Assembly (NCBI GenBank): GCA_040381475.1
Contig: JBEIHH010000003.1
Location: 1 to 64,000, forward strand
Direction of reading: 5' to 3'
Length of the DNA: 64,000 nucleotides
From: JAIBBG01 sp040381475
Lineage (GTDB): Bacteria; Bacteroidota; Bacteroidia; Flavobacteriales_D; Sanyastnellaceae
The notes below the pieces were generated by a model. The model did no database searches. It was not told where the DNA came from and saw nothing but the letters and a program-made list of their open reading frames with translations. The translations under genes and the position numbers were made by a program. Within the stretch, counting starts at the first letter, position 1. Every line of letters begins with the position of its first letter. Shown in pieces: positions 17,884 to 26,475 of the stretch.

Positions 17884-18723
17884 ATGAAAAAAGATAAAAA
17901 GATACTTGTACCTACTGATTTCACACGTGTAAGTGAAACAGCGCTTGAACACGCCTTGATTGTTGCTAAAACTATTGACGCTGAAGTAAATGTATTACAT
18001 GTTGTCGATAACAAAAAGCAAATCGGCGAAGCACGCATGAAGTTGGATGCTCTCGCTGATAGAGTTTCAAGAGAGTTCATGAATGAAATCAACACAATTG
18101 CAAGGATTGGAAGCATCTTCGAGGATATTGATAAGGTTGCAGTTGAGTTGGATGCGAATCTGATCATCATGGGCACACACGGAATGCGCGGTATGCAATT
18201 CTTAACAGGAAGCAGGGCGCTGCGTATTGTTACTGAAAGCAGCGTGCCGTTTATTGTGGTACAGGAAAGACAAATCAGAAAGCACGGCTATCATAAGCTG
18301 GTGGTTCCTCTCGATCTTCACAAGGAAACCAAACAGAAGCTTAGTCTTGTTGCGGATATTTCGAAATATTTCGGTTCAAAAGTATTTCTGATTTCACCCG
18401 GAGAAACGGATGAGTTTCTCAAGAACCAATTGGAAAGAAATATCATTTTTGCTGAAGAATATCTGTCTGAAAAGGCAATTCCTTATGAAGTAGAAATCAC
18501 CGAGAATAAATCTGATGGTTTTGTGAAGGATATGCTGAAATATGCTGCAGGAATTGATGCAGATCTTATATGCATCATGAACTTCTACGATAACAGTATC
18601 ATGAGTTTCTTCAGCAGCAACTATGAGCAGCAGGTCATTACAAATGAGGCACAAATTCCAGTGCTGTGCGTTAACCCGATCGATACTTACGTAGCAGATA
18701 AGGCAATTTTCACTCCGAATTGA
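17884..18723 (+). CDS. Tandem universal stress (UspA-family) protein
   Basis: 279 residues holding two Usp domains (about 1-140 and 143-279). The first carries the ATP-binding pattern G-x2-G-x9-GS in GTHGMRGMQFLTGS (residues 99-112). The second has only a degenerate version (MNFYDNSIMSFFSSNYEQQ), so probably only one half binds nucleotide. Usp proteins are cytoplasmic and help survival under stress; the specific role is unknown. It stands alone, convergent with rimK and separated by 18 bases. Confidence 0.9.
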   Translation: MKKDKKILVPTDFTRVSETALEHALIVAKTIDAEVNVLHVVDNKKQIGEARMKLDALADRVSREFMNEINTIARIGSIFEDIDKVAVELDANLIIMGTHGMRGMQFLTGSRALRIVTESSVPFIVVQERQIRKHGYHKLVVPLDLHKETKQKLSLVADISKYFGSKVFLISPGETDEFLKNQLERNIIFAEEYLSEKAIPYEVEITENKSDGFVKDMLKYAAGIDADLICIMNFYDNSIMSFFSSNYEQQVITNEAQIPVLCVNPIDTYVADKAIFTPN

Positions 18724-18741
18724 TTATAGCTTGTATTAGGT

Positions 18742-19614
18742 TCAGACATGCTTCTCGAGGTATTTGATGATCTCGCCTGCAATGTCGTTTTTCGTTGCCG
18801 CTTCAATTCCCTCCAATCCCGGAGATGAATTGACTTCTATGATAAGCGGACCGCGTTCACTTTGAAGCATATCTACGCCTGCAATGCCAAGTCCGAGAGC
18901 TTTAGCAGCTTTGAGTGCCGCCAGCTCTTCCTGACGACTGAGCTTAATCACCTCTGCAGTTCCTCCACGATGAAGATTAGACCGGAACTCACCTTCTTTG
19001 GCCTGTCTTTTCATTGCACCTACCACTTGCCCGTCAATTACAAATGCGCGTATGTCAGCGCCTTTGGCTTCCCGGATAAACTCCTGAACGATCACTCTTG
19101 CCTTCAGACCATTGAATGCCTCCATCACGCTTATAGCAGCTTTATCGTTGTCGGCTAACACCACTCCAAGGCCTTGTGTTCCTTCAAGAAGCTTGATCAC
19201 AACCGGAGTACCACCAACTTCTTCGAGAATTTTTTCTACGTCTTTCGAATAATTGGTGAAAACAGTTTTTGGTAAACCGAGACCTGCACGTGAAAGTATT
19301 TGCATACTGCGCAGCTTATCGCGTGACCTGACCAAGGCCTGGGATTCAACCGCGCTGAATACATGCATCATTTCGAATTGCCTCACCACAGCTGTGCCGT
19401 AAAATGTGACGGAGGCGCCAATTCTGGGAATAATGGCATGCACATCTGTCAGTTCTTCTCCCCTGTAAAATACTTTAGGATTTTTCTTTTCAATAACAAG
19501 ATTGCATTTGAGATGGTCTACCACTTTTACCTTGTGACCATACTGTTCAGCCGCTTCAACCAATCGGCGTGTGCTGTAAAGCTTAGTGTCTCGCGAGAGA
19601 ATTACGATGTTCAT
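18742..19614 (-). CDS. rimK: RimK-type ATP-grasp ligase (ribosomal protein S6 glutamate ligase)
   Basis: 290 residues. This ATP-grasp enzyme of the RimK family adds glutamates to the C-terminus of ribosomal protein S6. Visible marks are the N-terminal IVILSRDTKLYSTRRL, central IPRIGASVTFYG, the ATP-binding VIKLLEGTQGLGV and the metal-binding IIEVNSSPGLEGIE near the C-terminus. A RimB-like protease gene occurs 32 kb away (51406) rather than beside it. The neighbouring genes on the left belong to the polysaccharide region. Confidence 0.93.
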   Translation of the reverse strand: MNIVILSRDTKLYSTRRLVEAAEQYGHKVKVVDHLKCNLVIEKKNPKVFYRGEELTDVHAIIPRIGASVTFYGTAVVRQFEMMHVFSAVESQALVRSRDKLRSMQILSRAGLGLPKTVFTNYSKDVEKILEEVGGTPVVIKLLEGTQGLGVVLADNDKAAISVMEAFNGLKARVIVQEFIREAKGADIRAFVIDGQVVGAMKRQAKEGEFRSNLHRGGTAEVIKLSRQEELAALKAAKALGLGIAGVDMLQSERGPLIIEVNSSPGLEGIEAATKNDIAGEIIKYLEKHV

Positions 19615-19703
19615 TTGAATTCAATATCGGGCTCAAGGTAATCCAGGGGAATGTTATGAAAACATCAAATTATTTCTGATTTCACAGAATTATGCTGTCT
19701 CAT

Positions 19704-20846
19704 TCAGTCAAAGACCGCATAAGCTAGTCTGATGGATTCGGGATCGTTTGAAACCTGTTGGCCATATTCGAAAGCGGTACCTGACAATGTTGAATAGCGG
19801 GCATTGTGCATTTCCCAGCATTCACGCAGCACCGGTATAAATGCATTTGGTTCGAGAGGCAGTTCCCAACCTGCGCCGAATTGCTTCAGCTTTTTCCATG
19901 GTGTGCGATCGCTGATGATTACCGGTGTCGATTCCAGAAGTGCTTCAGCAATGGCATGACCAAAGTTCTCACCCCATGTGGTCATATAGAAGAAATGGGC
20001 CTTGGCCATCACATCCGGTATCAGATGATGTACGATTTCTCCGGGAAACGCGATTTGGGCGCCTTCGATGTTAGAGGCGAGTTTCATGCATTCCTCCAGA
20101 TATGCAGGATTCTGTTGTGTGCCATAGAAATGACATTCAATGCCTTCGCCTAACCCCGAGGCTGCGAGAAAACGGACTGCTTCAAGTATGCCTTTTTCCG
20201 GGCTTATTCTCGCGATGGAAATCAACTTCAGTGTTCCAGGTTTTTTCTCTGGTTTATTTTTTTTATGCTGACCGCCGGCTATCAGGTTAGGTGCAATTCT
20301 GATTTTTGTGTTTGAACCAAAATGTTTCCTTATTTCTGTTGCTTCTGTTTCATTGGTAGCATGCCAGACTATGTCTTTGTAGAGTCCGGTGATTTTTGCA
20401 ATAAACAGAAAGAGTTTTTTCTTGTGAGATTTAACCGAGAGGGCACCCGGTTTGAGCATACCTCTTGGAGCCAAAATGGTCTTTTGTTTCATTCCTGATT
20501 TTGCAATTTCCCGCAAGGGCAAAATTGTAAATCTTGCCGAAAACAAAGAGTTGAGATAGATACGGTGATAGTTTCGTTCTTTGATCAACTCCCTGAAAGT
20601 TTCGGAAGAGAGCCTTTCTTCTTCAAGATAAATTACATTGATATGATCAGAAATTTTGATCCAGATATTCGGTGTAATTCCTTCATATTGCTCCGTTGAA
20701 TGGTGATCGGTATTTCGCGTCACGATGTAAAAATTGAACTCAAGGGTATTCACCAGATTGGCCAGTGAGCGAATAGGTCCTCCCGCTTTGTAACCGGGAA
20801 GATACCAATCCGAGAAAATGAGAATCTCTTTTTTAGTGTATGTCAT
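19704..20846 (-). CDS. Glycosyltransferase family 4
   Basis: 380 residues with a two-Rossmann GT-B layout: N-terminal donor/acceptor opening DWYLPGYKAGGPIRSLANL and a C-terminal nucleotide-sugar domain with the E-x7-E motif in GENFGHAIAEALL. The KLISIARISPEKG segment is the standard start of the C-terminal GT4 domain. Transfers a sugar from an activated donor to a growing glycan at the inner membrane; donor unknown. Last gene of a four-gene run (GT, epimerase, asnB, GT); its 5' end overlaps the asnB stop by 14 bases. Confidence 0.87.
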   Translation of the reverse strand: MTYTKKEILIFSDWYLPGYKAGGPIRSLANLVNTLEFNFYIVTRNTDHHSTEQYEGITPNIWIKISDHINVIYLEEERLSSETFRELIKERNYHRIYLNSLFSARFTILPLREIAKSGMKQKTILAPRGMLKPGALSVKSHKKKLFLFIAKITGLYKDIVWHATNETEATEIRKHFGSNTKIRIAPNLIAGGQHKKNKPEKKPGTLKLISIARISPEKGILEAVRFLAASGLGEGIECHFYGTQQNPAYLEECMKLASNIEGAQIAFPGEIVHHLIPDVMAKAHFFYMTTWGENFGHAIAEALLESTPVIISDRTPWKKLKQFGAGWELPLEPNAFIPVLRECWEMHNARYSTLSGTAFEYGQQVSNDPESIRLAYAVFD

Positions 20847-22698
20847 GTTGTTTTACCCAATGCCCCAGCACTACCATAGGCCAAATCCTTGACCATGTTA
20901 TCAAATGATCTCCGGAAAGAAATCTATTCCATATCAGCATAACTTCAGTATGATTGATGCTCTCAACTTTTTCAAGTGCGAGCAAATTGTCATAGCAAAA
21001 TGATCTGAGTTCGTTGCGCATCCAAATCGCCCAGGGAAAAGTAAATCCCATTTTCGGCCGGTGAATGACTTCATGTGGAAGCAAATCTCCTACTGCTGAA
21101 GTAAGAAGTTCTTTGGGTGTATGAGGAAATTTTATATCATCTCCAAGGCCGAGTACATACTCCACAAGACGGTGATCGAGAAATGGAACGCGCACTTCAA
21201 GTGCGTGTGCCATACTCATCTGATCTGTATCACGCAGCAACACATTTTGCATGTACGTCTGCATTTCGGCAATGGAAACTTTCGACAATGTCTCCAAAGG
21301 AAGTGCCTGAATCTTCTTTGCTAAATCAAAAACAAAATTTGGTTGATCTCCTTTGGATTTGAGCAACCTGTATACCTGATCGTCAAGCAATACCTGTCGC
21401 ACAATCGGATAGAAATGGGAAAAATCGACGTGTGATGATCCAATACCCTGAGCGATTTTTTCTGTTGAAATTGAAGGCTTAGCTTTTTTGAGAGCTTGTC
21501 CGGCCAGATGACGCAATGTTGCAGGTATCCAATTCAGCCATGCTTTGTTTTCAATGTCTTTCATTCTACGAAAAACATCATATCCCGCAAAAACTTCATC
21601 ACCACCCAATCCGCTGAGAGCCATTTTCACGCCGGCTTCTCTTGTGACTTTTGATACAACGTATGTATTTGGGCCATCGCCACTTGGGTGGTCCATTGCC
21701 ATCAATGATTGTGGCATCATTTCCAGAAAATGATTCGCGCTTAGTCTTATTGGTGTGTGATCTGTTCTGAATTTTCTGGCGATAACTTCAGAATATGGAC
21801 TTTCATCAAATTCTTTTTCATGAAAGGTGATCGAGAAAGATTTAACTGGGTGTGCCGATATCCTGCTCATGAGTCCTACGACAACGCTTGAATCAATACC
21901 TCCGGATAAAAATGCACCAAATGGGACGTCAGCGCGCATGCGAACTTCAATACTCGACATCAGCAGATCGAGTACTTTCTTTTTCGCCTGTTCTTTGTTG
22001 TCGAATGCAGCTGAATGGTTGACATTGTCGAAAGTGCTCCAGTATTTTTCAATACGACATTCATGACCATTGAAAATCATCATGTGTCCTGCCTCAAGCA
22101 TTTTGATGTCTTCTATGATCGTGTTTGGAGAATGTACAGTCTGATATCTCAGATAGTCGGCTAGCGAAGAAGCGGATATTTTTTTATCTACAAGACCTGT
22201 GGCTAAAATGGCTCTGATCTCCGAAGCGAATAAATATCCCTCAGATGTCTTGGACCAATAAATTGGCTTGATGCCCAGCCTGTCTCTTACAATGATCAAT
22301 TCTCCTGTTGTAGCATCTTTCAGTGCAAGGGCAAACATGCCGATAAAATGATTGATGAATGATTTACCCCACTTCAGGTAGGCAGCAATAATTACTTCCG
22401 TGTCCGATGCTGTTCTGAAATTATAACCGGAGGCAAGTTCCTTTTTAAGTTCAATGTAATTATAAATTTCGCCATTAAAGATGAGACTGATGCGTTTGTC
22501 TGCCGAGAAGAATGGTTGATTGCCGGCTTCTGAAGTGTCTATAATCGATAATCTTCGATGGCCGAGTGTGCAGTCTGCATCGGACCAGATACCTTCAGCG
22601 TCGGGTCCACGATGCGCGATGCAGCTATTCATTGTGCGAACGTAGTCATTCGCTTTTTGCTTGTCTTTCTGACCAAATATGCCTGCGATACCGCACAT
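20833..22698 (-). CDS. asnB: Glutamine-hydrolysing asparagine synthase-like amidotransferase
   Basis: 621 residues. It has a class II glutamine amidotransferase domain with the catalytic Cys2 (MCGIAGIFG) and a C-terminal synthetase domain with the PP-loop SGGIDSS. The family makes asparagine from aspartate, but members inside polysaccharide clusters often amidate a sugar carboxyl group. The position between a nucleotide-sugar epimerase and a glycosyltransferase favours the second view; the sequence alone cannot decide. The start overlaps the epimerase stop by one base. Confidence 0.9.
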   Translation of the reverse strand: MCGIAGIFGQKDKQKANDYVRTMNSCIAHRGPDAEGIWSDADCTLGHRRLSIIDTSEAGNQPFFSADKRISLIFNGEIYNYIELKKELASGYNFRTASDTEVIIAAYLKWGKSFINHFIGMFALALKDATTGELIIVRDRLGIKPIYWSKTSEGYLFASEIRAILATGLVDKKISASSLADYLRYQTVHSPNTIIEDIKMLEAGHMMIFNGHECRIEKYWSTFDNVNHSAAFDNKEQAKKKVLDLLMSSIEVRMRADVPFGAFLSGGIDSSVVVGLMSRISAHPVKSFSITFHEKEFDESPYSEVIARKFRTDHTPIRLSANHFLEMMPQSLMAMDHPSGDGPNTYVVSKVTREAGVKMALSGLGGDEVFAGYDVFRRMKDIENKAWLNWIPATLRHLAGQALKKAKPSISTEKIAQGIGSSHVDFSHFYPIVRQVLLDDQVYRLLKSKGDQPNFVFDLAKKIQALPLETLSKVSIAEMQTYMQNVLLRDTDQMSMAHALEVRVPFLDHRLVEYVLGLGDDIKFPHTPKELLTSAVGDLLPHEVIHRPKMGFTFPWAIWMRNELRSFCYDNLLALEKVESINHTEVMLIWNRFLSGDHLITWSRIWPMVVLGHWVKQHDIH

Positions 22699-23630
22699 CA
22701 GTTGTTCCTCCTGTCGCTTATGATTAGTTTCAGACCTTCTTCCAATGTTGTGAGAGGTTTGTTCATCAGAGCTCTCATTTTTCCAATGTCAGGTCTGCGC
22801 CTTGTCATATCACCTTCAGGTAATGGAGGTAAATGTTTGATGGCTGATGTAGAACCTGTAAGCTCAATAATTTTTTCAGCCAGTTCGAGAATGCTTACTT
22901 CCACATCTGAACCGATGTTTACTACATCGTTGATGTGAAGCTTTTGTCTGAATATTTTTTCACATACATCTACATTGTCATCGATATAACAAAAGGTACG
23001 CGTTTGTGAACCGTCGCCGTAGACTGTAATGTTTTCATTTCGCAATGCGCTGTTGAGGAATCGTGTGACGACGAAATCTTCAGATTGGTTAGGGCCATAG
23101 GTGTTGAAGAATCTGAAAATGGTGTATTCAAGATTGTATTCCTCGTTGTATGCTTTTAGAAATGCCTCGCCAAGATTTTTTACAATTGCATACGGCAATC
23201 TGGAATTCAAAGGAGTGGTATGTTCATTTTGCGGAATGTGAACAGGCTCACCATATACTTCGGAACTGCTGCTATAATAAATTCTTTTCACTCCAGTGTT
23301 TTTGGAGAGATTCAGAATGTTTTTAATACCTTCGATATCTTCAAGCACTTTGACTGGATTTGCCAAAGTTCGCTGAACGCCCACCAATGCAGCATAATGA
23401 AAAACGTAGTCAAACTTCCATGAGAAAAATATGCTCGATATGTCTTTGAAGTCGTTGACGTCGCATTTGATGAAGTGAATATTCTTGTGCTTCGAAACGG
23501 GCACTTTCTTCATCGATCCACTTACCAGGTTGTCGACCAGTACCAATGTGTCGTCCGGATTTTCTGCGATTTTCGCAGCGAGAGCTCCAGGAATAAATCC
23601 GGCACCGCCGGTAATTAGAATTTTTGCCAT
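22698..23630 (-). CDS. NAD-dependent nucleotide-sugar epimerase/dehydratase
   Basis: 310 residues, extended SDR type. The catalytic pair is seen in the YAIVK motif (Y-x3-K), preceded by the SSSSEVYG stretch. The Rossmann opening is TGGAGFIPGALA, with Pro replacing the third glycine of the usual TGGAGFIGSH. Probably a UDP- or dTDP-hexose 4-epimerase or 4,6-dehydratase supplying the cluster; the exact reaction is open. It abuts asnB (1-base overlap) and the upstream glycosyltransferase (1-base gap). Confidence 0.87.
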   Translation of the reverse strand: MAKILITGGAGFIPGALAAKIAENPDDTLVLVDNLVSGSMKKVPVSKHKNIHFIKCDVNDFKDISSIFFSWKFDYVFHYAALVGVQRTLANPVKVLEDIEGIKNILNLSKNTGVKRIYYSSSSEVYGEPVHIPQNEHTTPLNSRLPYAIVKNLGEAFLKAYNEEYNLEYTIFRFFNTYGPNQSEDFVVTRFLNSALRNENITVYGDGSQTRTFCYIDDNVDVCEKIFRQKLHINDVVNIGSDVEVSILELAEKIIELTGSTSAIKHLPPLPEGDMTRRRPDIGKMRALMNKPLTTLEEGLKLIISDRRNN

Positions 23631-23631
23631 A

Positions 23632-24672
23632 TCACATGATTGAGTAGAGGCTCCTGGCCCAGGTATCGGGTGTAATTATATTGCCGAGTTCTGCGCTTTT
23701 TACGCCCATTTTTTTCAATTTCGCATCATCAGAAGCGAAAAGAGATAAAAGGTTAGTGCGCAAACTTGCTTTGTCACCGGGTTTCAGCAAATAGCCATTT
23801 TCCTGATCCCGAAGAAATGATTCGGAAGATCCGACTGCAGAAGAAATTAATAGCGGATAACCGGCACATGCAAATTCATGCACTACGACGCCCCAGGGCT
23901 CAAATGTACTGGGTAACACAAATGCATCGCCATCCTTCATAATTTCAAACAACTGATCTGGTTGAAGAAATCCGTGATGAATGACGGCTTTATTATGTGT
24001 TCTTTCATTCCACAAAGCACCAGTTCCCGCACAGTGAAGTGTCCATCCGTTCAATTCAGCATCACTCATTTCCTCAATAATTTCCCATAATACATCAACG
24101 AATTTTTCTTTGACGTATCTGCCAACATAAATGAGTTTCTTGCCTGTACGCGGCGTTCGGTCTTTTCTGATGTTCTGGAGGGCTGAAAATCGCCTAACAT
24201 CGCAGGAATATGCGCCGGTTATGATGGAGCGTTCGGGAAATCCCAGTTGTATAGCAAATTGTTTTTGGAGCGAACCGGGAACAAAAGCAAATTCGAAGAG
24301 CGGCTTAATCCGTCGTCGGCCATACAATGCTGATAAACGGTGTTTCAAACTTCCATTCCACTGATTGTCAAATCCAAGAAGTGCCTTGCTGCGGCGATGA
24401 CTTATTGCTTTGAGGTAATCCTTATCAGACCAGCCTCCGCAAAATATCAGATCGAATTTGCCTTCCGCTATAAGATTGGTCAGGCTTTCGATGGTATGAT
24501 CTTTTCGCTGATCTATTTTTACACGTTCAGAAAAGCGAAACTGAAAAGGCGCATCGGTATTCACGGGGTAGGCCACCACATGAGCTTCCACATCATGGCG
24601 GTCGCAAAGGTTATTAAGGCATTCCACGAAATAGCCTGCAAGTTCCCGATACAATACCAAAATTCTTTTCAT
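23632..24672 (-). CDS. Glycosyltransferase (GT4-like)
   Basis: 346 residues. It has a compact GT-B fold with the C-terminal domain opening LIYVGRYVKEKF and the donor-binding segment DAFVLPSTFEPWGVVVHEFACAG (E-x7-E type). The N-terminal domain is short. First gene of the minus-strand run that continues with epimerase, asnB and another GT. It diverges from the GNAT gene across only 25 bases, so promoters overlap coding sequence or are shared. Confidence 0.82.
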   Translation of the reverse strand: MKRILVLYRELAGYFVECLNNLCDRHDVEAHVVAYPVNTDAPFQFRFSERVKIDQRKDHTIESLTNLIAEGKFDLIFCGGWSDKDYLKAISHRRSKALLGFDNQWNGSLKHRLSALYGRRRIKPLFEFAFVPGSLQKQFAIQLGFPERSIITGAYSCDVRRFSALQNIRKDRTPRTGKKLIYVGRYVKEKFVDVLWEIIEEMSDAELNGWTLHCAGTGALWNERTHNKAVIHHGFLQPDQLFEIMKDGDAFVLPSTFEPWGVVVHEFACAGYPLLISSAVGSSESFLRDQENGYLLKPGDKASLRTNLLSLFASDDAKLKKMGVKSAELGNIITPDTWARSLYSIM

Positions 24673-24697
24673 ATTCGCTGATTGCTAACTGCCATAT

Positions 24698-25642
24698 ATG
24701 ACGATTCAAAAATATGAAGATTGGATGCGACCTCAGGTCGTAGCGCTTTTTGACCTGGAATATGGCTCTGGCTCTGCTTTCGATGGTTTGTTCAGATCAT
24801 TCTACGAACATCCGTTTCAGATTCAGAGATGTATCAGAATTGTTGCGATTGAAGGCAATATAGTGGCCGGATTCCAGTCCTTTTTCTTCTGGCCGGTGGT
24901 GATTCATGGAAATCAGGTGAAAGCTTATCAGAGCGGCAATTCATTGGTGCATCCTGATTTCAGGGGCAAAGGGCTTTTCGGGAAAATGCTCAATTACATT
25001 CATCAGCCTGACTCAGGTTTTGATTGTGAATTGTTGATCGGGTTTCCTGTTGAAGCTTCATACAATTCCTTTATGCGTAATAAGTGGCTCAACCCATTTA
25101 ATCTTCAATGGTATGTTAAGCTTCTCAACCCTTTAAAATCTTTGCTTACTGATCCGGTCAAAAATCTGCGTAGTGCTTTGGGTGAACGGGTTAAAAAGGA
25201 TTTCAATACGCATGAGAGTCAGGTCCATGTGGCTCAGCTGGCGTCTTTCGATCATTACAGGTTTGAATATGAAAATGGTGATTTTTTCAGGTTTCAATTC
25301 GAGAAGAATGGGCAACTTGCATTTTTTGAAATGAAAGCCCAAACAAGGAAAAAGGTGATCAAGGAACTTGTCATTGGTAAATTTCTTGTGAATACAGTTG
25401 ATGCCGATTTTATGAAGGAAGCACTGAAAGCACTTGTGAAGACGGTTAAAAAATCGGCTTGTTTCACCATGATTTCAATCGCCATTAATCCAATGACCTC
25501 AGCTTTGTTGATTGCGGTAGAGGGTAATGGCTTCAGAAAAATCAACAAAAGAATTTATTTTATCGCTAAAGGTGAAATGGCAGATTCGATTACAGACTGG
25601 AGCAATTGGTGGATGTTTCGAAGTGATATTGATACATGGTGA
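24698..25642 (+). CDS. GNAT-family acyltransferase
   Basis: 314 residues. An N-terminal GNAT domain carries the acyl-CoA-binding stretch SGNSLVHPDFRGKGLFGKML (about 83-102, R/Q-x-x-G-x-G/A type). The rest is a second lobe of the kind found in proteins encoded within exopolysaccharide clusters. Acetyl or other acyl transfer to a sugar or lipid intermediate is likely. It precedes and overlaps the deacetylase gene (TGATG), so the two are coupled; acylation and deacylation of one product would fit. Confidence 0.75.
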   Translation: MTIQKYEDWMRPQVVALFDLEYGSGSAFDGLFRSFYEHPFQIQRCIRIVAIEGNIVAGFQSFFFWPVVIHGNQVKAYQSGNSLVHPDFRGKGLFGKMLNYIHQPDSGFDCELLIGFPVEASYNSFMRNKWLNPFNLQWYVKLLNPLKSLLTDPVKNLRSALGERVKKDFNTHESQVHVAQLASFDHYRFEYENGDFFRFQFEKNGQLAFFEMKAQTRKKVIKELVIGKFLVNTVDADFMKEALKALVKTVKKSACFTMISIAINPMTSALLIAVEGNGFRKINKRIYFIAKGEMADSITDWSNWWMFRSDIDTW

Positions 25643-26475
25643 TGAAAAAGTTTGCTAATGATTTATTCAAGTCTATTCTCGGGCATGCAGAGCTGATGAT
25701 GTCGGGCATGAGGAATGCACCTGATGAGTTGATTGTCTTGTGCATGCATTCTACTCCAACCGACAGGCTATCGGATTTTGACGAGTTGTGTAACAAGCTG
25801 CTTTGTTATTTCAAACCCATTGATCCTAAAAACCTGAACGATTATTTTGCGGGTAGGTTGAATGAAGGCCCATATCTACTCTTCACATTTGATGACGGCC
25901 TGAAGAACAATCTCGGCGCTGCTGAAATACTGAAGCAGAAGGGAATATTCGCTTATTTTTTCCTGGTACCTGCATTTCTGGAAGCTGCTGACGGGGAAAG
26001 CTACTACCGAGGACATATAAGGCAGATCATCGATCCGAATTATGATCACGAACCAGAGGATTTTACACCAATGAATAGCCATGATATCCGAGGTTTGTTG
26101 GCAGCAGGTCATAAAATAGGTTCACATACGATGACCCATCTTTTGCGCAGCACATCCACTGAGGAAGAAATTTACCGGGAAGTATTGGGCAGCAAGGAAT
26201 GGTTACAGAATACCTTCTCAATTGAAGTTGATGCATTTTGTTCTCCGATCAATACCTCGCTTTCCGTAAATGCTCTTGCCAAAAAACTAATCAAAGAAAA
26301 CTATCTGTTCCACTTCACGACGTACCCAGGGTTAAATGCTGAATACCGAGATCAACAGCTTATTTGCAGAAGAAACATTGAAACTGACTGGCCATTTGGC
26401 AAGATCAGTTTTGCGCTCGGTCGGTGGGATTTGAAAAGATGGCAGGCCGGAATTGCGCAGCATCGATCGCTTTAG
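25642..26475 (+). CDS. Polysaccharide deacetylase-family protein (NodB fold)
   Basis: 277 residues (Met at 25642; another Met two codons upstream is in frame). The NodB domain shows the metal and base motif FTFDDGLKNN and the histidine motif SHTMTH (H-x3-H). Members remove N- or O-acetyl groups from sugars, usually with zinc. It has no signal peptide, so the substrate is likely a cytoplasmic or lipid-linked precursor. The last 71 bases overlap the end of the convergent O-antigen ligase gene. Confidence 0.82.
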   Translation: MKKFANDLFKSILGHAELMMSGMRNAPDELIVLCMHSTPTDRLSDFDELCNKLLCYFKPIDPKNLNDYFAGRLNEGPYLLFTFDDGLKNNLGAAEILKQKGIFAYFFLVPAFLEAADGESYYRGHIRQIIDPNYDHEPEDFTPMNSHDIRGLLAAGHKIGSHTMTHLLRSTSTEEEIYREVLGSKEWLQNTFSIEVDAFCSPINTSLSVNALAKKLIKENYLFHFTTYPGLNAEYRDQQLICRRNIETDWPFGKISFALGRWDLKRWQAGIAQHRSL

